A stretch of DNA of 64,000 nucleotides, from positions 1 to 64,000 of the forward strand of contig CAIJLZ010000013.1 in NCBI GenBank assembly GCA_903821605.1. The letters are read 5' to 3'. The stretch's first letter is position 1. Each line of letters begins with the position of its first letter. Under the pieces are notes generated by a model that had not been told where the DNA came from, did no database searches, and saw only the letters and a list, made by a program, of their open reading frames with translations. This document shows positions 62,044-64,000 of this stretch, piece by piece. This DNA comes from an uncultured Sphingomonadales bacterium (GTDB taxonomy: Bacteria; Pseudomonadota; Alphaproteobacteria; Sphingomonadales; Sphingomonadaceae). The position numbers and the translations under genes were made by a program.

Positions 62044-63909
62044 TTAACCGCGACGGTTGAGCTTCAACTGGGCCAGATCACGCACCGCGCCACGGGCAGC
62101 ACTGGTCGCCATGGCGGCATAAGCCTGGAGCGCGACCGAGACCTTGCGCGGACGCGGCTTGGCCGGTTGCCAAGCGGCGTCGCCCTTGGCTTCCATCGCA
62201 GCGCGGCGGGCGGCGAGTGTTGCATCCGGCACGGCCAGCTTGATCGTGCGGTTCGGAATGTCGATCTCGATCCGGTCGCCATTTTCGACCAGCCCGATGG
62301 TGCCGCCTTCGGCCGCTTCCGGTGAGACATGGCCGATCGACAGGCCCGATGTGCCCCCCGAAAAGCGACCATCGGTGATGAGCGCGCAGGCCGCGCCCAG
62401 TCCCTTTGATTTGATATAGCTCGTCGGATAGAGCATTTCCTGCATGCCGGGGCCGCCACGCGGGCCTTCATAGCGGATGACGACGACGTCACCTGCCGTG
62501 ACCTGTCCGGTCAAAATACCGGCAACGGCGGCGTCCTGACTTTCAAAGACACGGGCCGGGCCGGTGAAAACGAGGATGGACTCATCGACGCCTGCCGTTT
62601 TGACGATGCAGCCGTCGAGCGCGAGATTGCCTGACAGAACGGCCAGCCCGCCATCCTTGCTGAACGCATGTTCGGCAGAGCGGATCACACCGGTTTCACG
62701 ATCGAGATCGAGTTCGTCCCAACGGCTGGCCTGGCTGAACGCGACCTGCGTCGGCACGCCACCCGGCGCGGCGCGGAAGAAGGTCTGGACCTCTTCATTA
62801 TTGGTACGGCTGATATCCCAACCGGCGAGCGCATGGGCAAGCGTTGGCGCATGAATCGTCGGCAGATCGGTATTGAGCAAGCCCGCGCGTTCAAGCTGAC
62901 CGAGGATCGCCATGATGCCGCCCGCGCGATGCACGTCTTCCATGTGCACGTCGGACTTGGCGGGGGCGACCTTGGAGAGCACCGGCACGCGGCGCGATAG
63001 CCGGTCGATGTCGGTCATGGTGAAATTGACCTCCGCTTCATGCGCGGCGGCGAGGAGGTGAAGCACGGTATTGGTCGAGCCACCCATCGCGATGTCGAGG
63101 GACATGGCGTTTTCGAACGCGCCAAAGCTCGCAATCGCGCGCGGCAGGACGCTGGCGTCATCCTGTTCATAATAACGGTGGCAGAGTTCGACGATCAGCC
63201 GCCCGGCGCGCAGGAACAACTGCTTGCGATCGGCATGGGTGGCGAGGGTGGAGCCATTGCCCGGCAGCGACAGGCCCAGCGCCTCGGTCAGGCAGTTCAT
63301 CGAGTTGGCGGTGAACATGCCCGAGCAGGAGCCGCAGGTGGGGCAGGCCGCGCGCTCGATCGCGGCAACGTCTTCGTCCGAAATGCGGTCGTCAGCCGCA
63401 GCGACCATCGCATCGACCAGATCGAGCGCCTGAGTCTTGCCATTGAGGATGACCTTGCCCGCTTCCATCGGGCCGCCCGACACGAATACCACCGGGATAT
63501 TGATGCGCAGTGCGGCCATCAGCATGCCCGGCGTGATCTTGTCGCAATTCGAGATGCAGACCATCGCATCGGCGCAATGGGCGTTGACCATATATTCAAC
63601 GCTGTCGGCGATCAGGTCACGCGACGGCAGGCTGTACAGCATGCCGTCATGGCCCATGGCGATGCCGTCATCGACCGCGATGGTGTTGAATTCCTTGGCA
63701 ACACCGCCCGCTGCCTCAATTTCGCGCGCGACCATCTGGCCAAGATCCTTGAGATGGACATGGCCCGGCACGAATTGGGTGAAGCTGTTGACCACCGCGA
63801 TGATCGGCTTGCCGAAGTCGCCGTCTTTCATCCCGGTCGCGCGCCAGAGCCCCCGCGCGCCCGCCATGTTGCGACCGTGGGTGGTGGTTCTCGAGCGATA
63901 GACAGGCAT
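62044..63909 (-). CDS. ilvD: Dihydroxy-acid dehydratase
   Basis: Iron-sulfur enzyme of valine, leucine and isoleucine synthesis, converting 2,3-dihydroxy-acids to 2-keto acids. The start at 63909 ([19 protein letters not shown]) follows GGAG and gives 621 residues. Cluster Cys and metal motifs are seen in [36 protein letters not shown] and [18 protein letters not shown] (in part), with the catalytic Ser region [20 protein letters not shown]. The final 91 bases of the window, upstream of this gene, show no further gene. Confidence 0.97.
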   Translation of the reverse strand: MPVYRSRTTTHGRNMAGARGLWRATGMKDGDFGKPIIAVVNSFTQFVPGHVHLKDLGQMVAREIEAAGGVAKEFNTIAVDDGIAMGHDGMLYSLPSRDLIADSVEYMVNAHCADAMVCISNCDKITPGMLMAALRINIPVVFVSGGPMEAGKVILNGKTQALDLVDAMVAAADDRISDEDVAAIERAACPTCGSCSGMFTANSMNCLTEALGLSLPGNGSTLATHADRKQLFLRAGRLIVELCHRYYEQDDASVLPRAIASFGAFENAMSLDIAMGGSTNTVLHLLAAAHEAEVNFTMTDIDRLSRRVPVLSKVAPAKSDVHMEDVHRAGGIMAILGQLERAGLLNTDLPTIHAPTLAHALAGWDISRTNNEEVQTFFRAAPGGVPTQVAFSQASRWDELDLDRETGVIRSAEHAFSKDGGLAVLSGNLALDGCIVKTAGVDESILVFTGPARVFESQDAAVAGILTGQVTAGDVVVIRYEGPRGGPGMQEMLYPTSYIKSKGLGAACALITDGRFSGGTSGLSIGHVSPEAAEGGTIGLVENGDRIEIDIPNRTIKLAVPDATLAARRAAMEAKGDAAWQPAKPRPRKVSVALQAYAAMATSAARGAVRDLAQLKLNRRG

Positions 63910-64000
63910 GGGGGCAACTCCGTTCAGCAATAGATGAGATGTCGGGTGTGGCACGCCGACATGCAATGCTCGCGCGCTCTTTATCGTTATCCGGGGGCGG

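Overview
The window reads as chromosomal backbone from a GC-rich alphaproteobacterium, most likely of the order Sphingomonadales. Supporting signs are a DivL-type sensor protein with tyrosine in place of the phospho-acceptor histidine, an RNase E with an acidic insertion in its S1 domain and a terminal GWW motif, an alphaproteobacterial LexA site (GAAC-N7-GAAC), and many short palindromes that look like REP elements. Assignment to an order is inference from gene content and style. There is no phage, insertion sequence, CRISPR array, rRNA or tRNA that I can recognise.

Layout. 1-3215: the C-terminal three quarters of rpoC and its terminator. 3250-3720: four REP-like palindromes and a compact minus-strand locus that looks like a structured small RNA carrying an 18-codon reading frame behind a Shine-Dalgarno sequence complementary to the whole 16S 3' tail. 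3722-9404 (minus): amiC, mrcA, prfB and a small lipoprotein. 9843-12503: rne with a long leader. 12634-16613: an M23 peptidase, trmJ and mgtE. 16684-20765: glmS, a 40-residue membrane peptide, a glutathione transferase and ahcY behind a palindromic operator. 20924-32373: a tightly overlapping run divL-tsaE-amgK-murU-addB-addA, then trxA. 32374-39319 (minus): coaBC-dut-moeB-dsrE-like-ggt-fadD-ygfZ. 39526-41996 (minus): pgeF, tsaC, gpmA. 42157-45935: nrdA-cupin-nrdB behind a tandem NrdR box and a LexA box. 45970-47200: a REP-rich island with a one-domain GIY-YIG nuclease, an 18-bp tandem array, an FNR-type box and a 36-residue membrane peptide. 47202-63909: aldo/keto reductase, DUF1905 protein, ettA, VOC protein, frmA, parC, maeB, mutS, a J-domain protein, a LuxR-type regulator, an N-formylglutamate amidohydrolase and ilvD.

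How the genes work together. Cell-wall building and turnover recur: mrcA, amiC, the M23 peptidase, glmS, the AmgK-MurU recycling pair and pgeF. DNA and nucleotide metabolism recur as well: addAB, dut, nrdAB, parC and mutS. tsaE and tsaC both serve the t6A modification of tRNA. The ribonucleotide reductase has no ATP-cone in either subunit, so dATP feedback may act mainly through NrdR on transcription.

The least explained loci are the small-RNA-like element at 3481-3690, the GIY-YIG/REP island at 45970-46950, and the FNR-box micro-membrane gene at 46975-47175.
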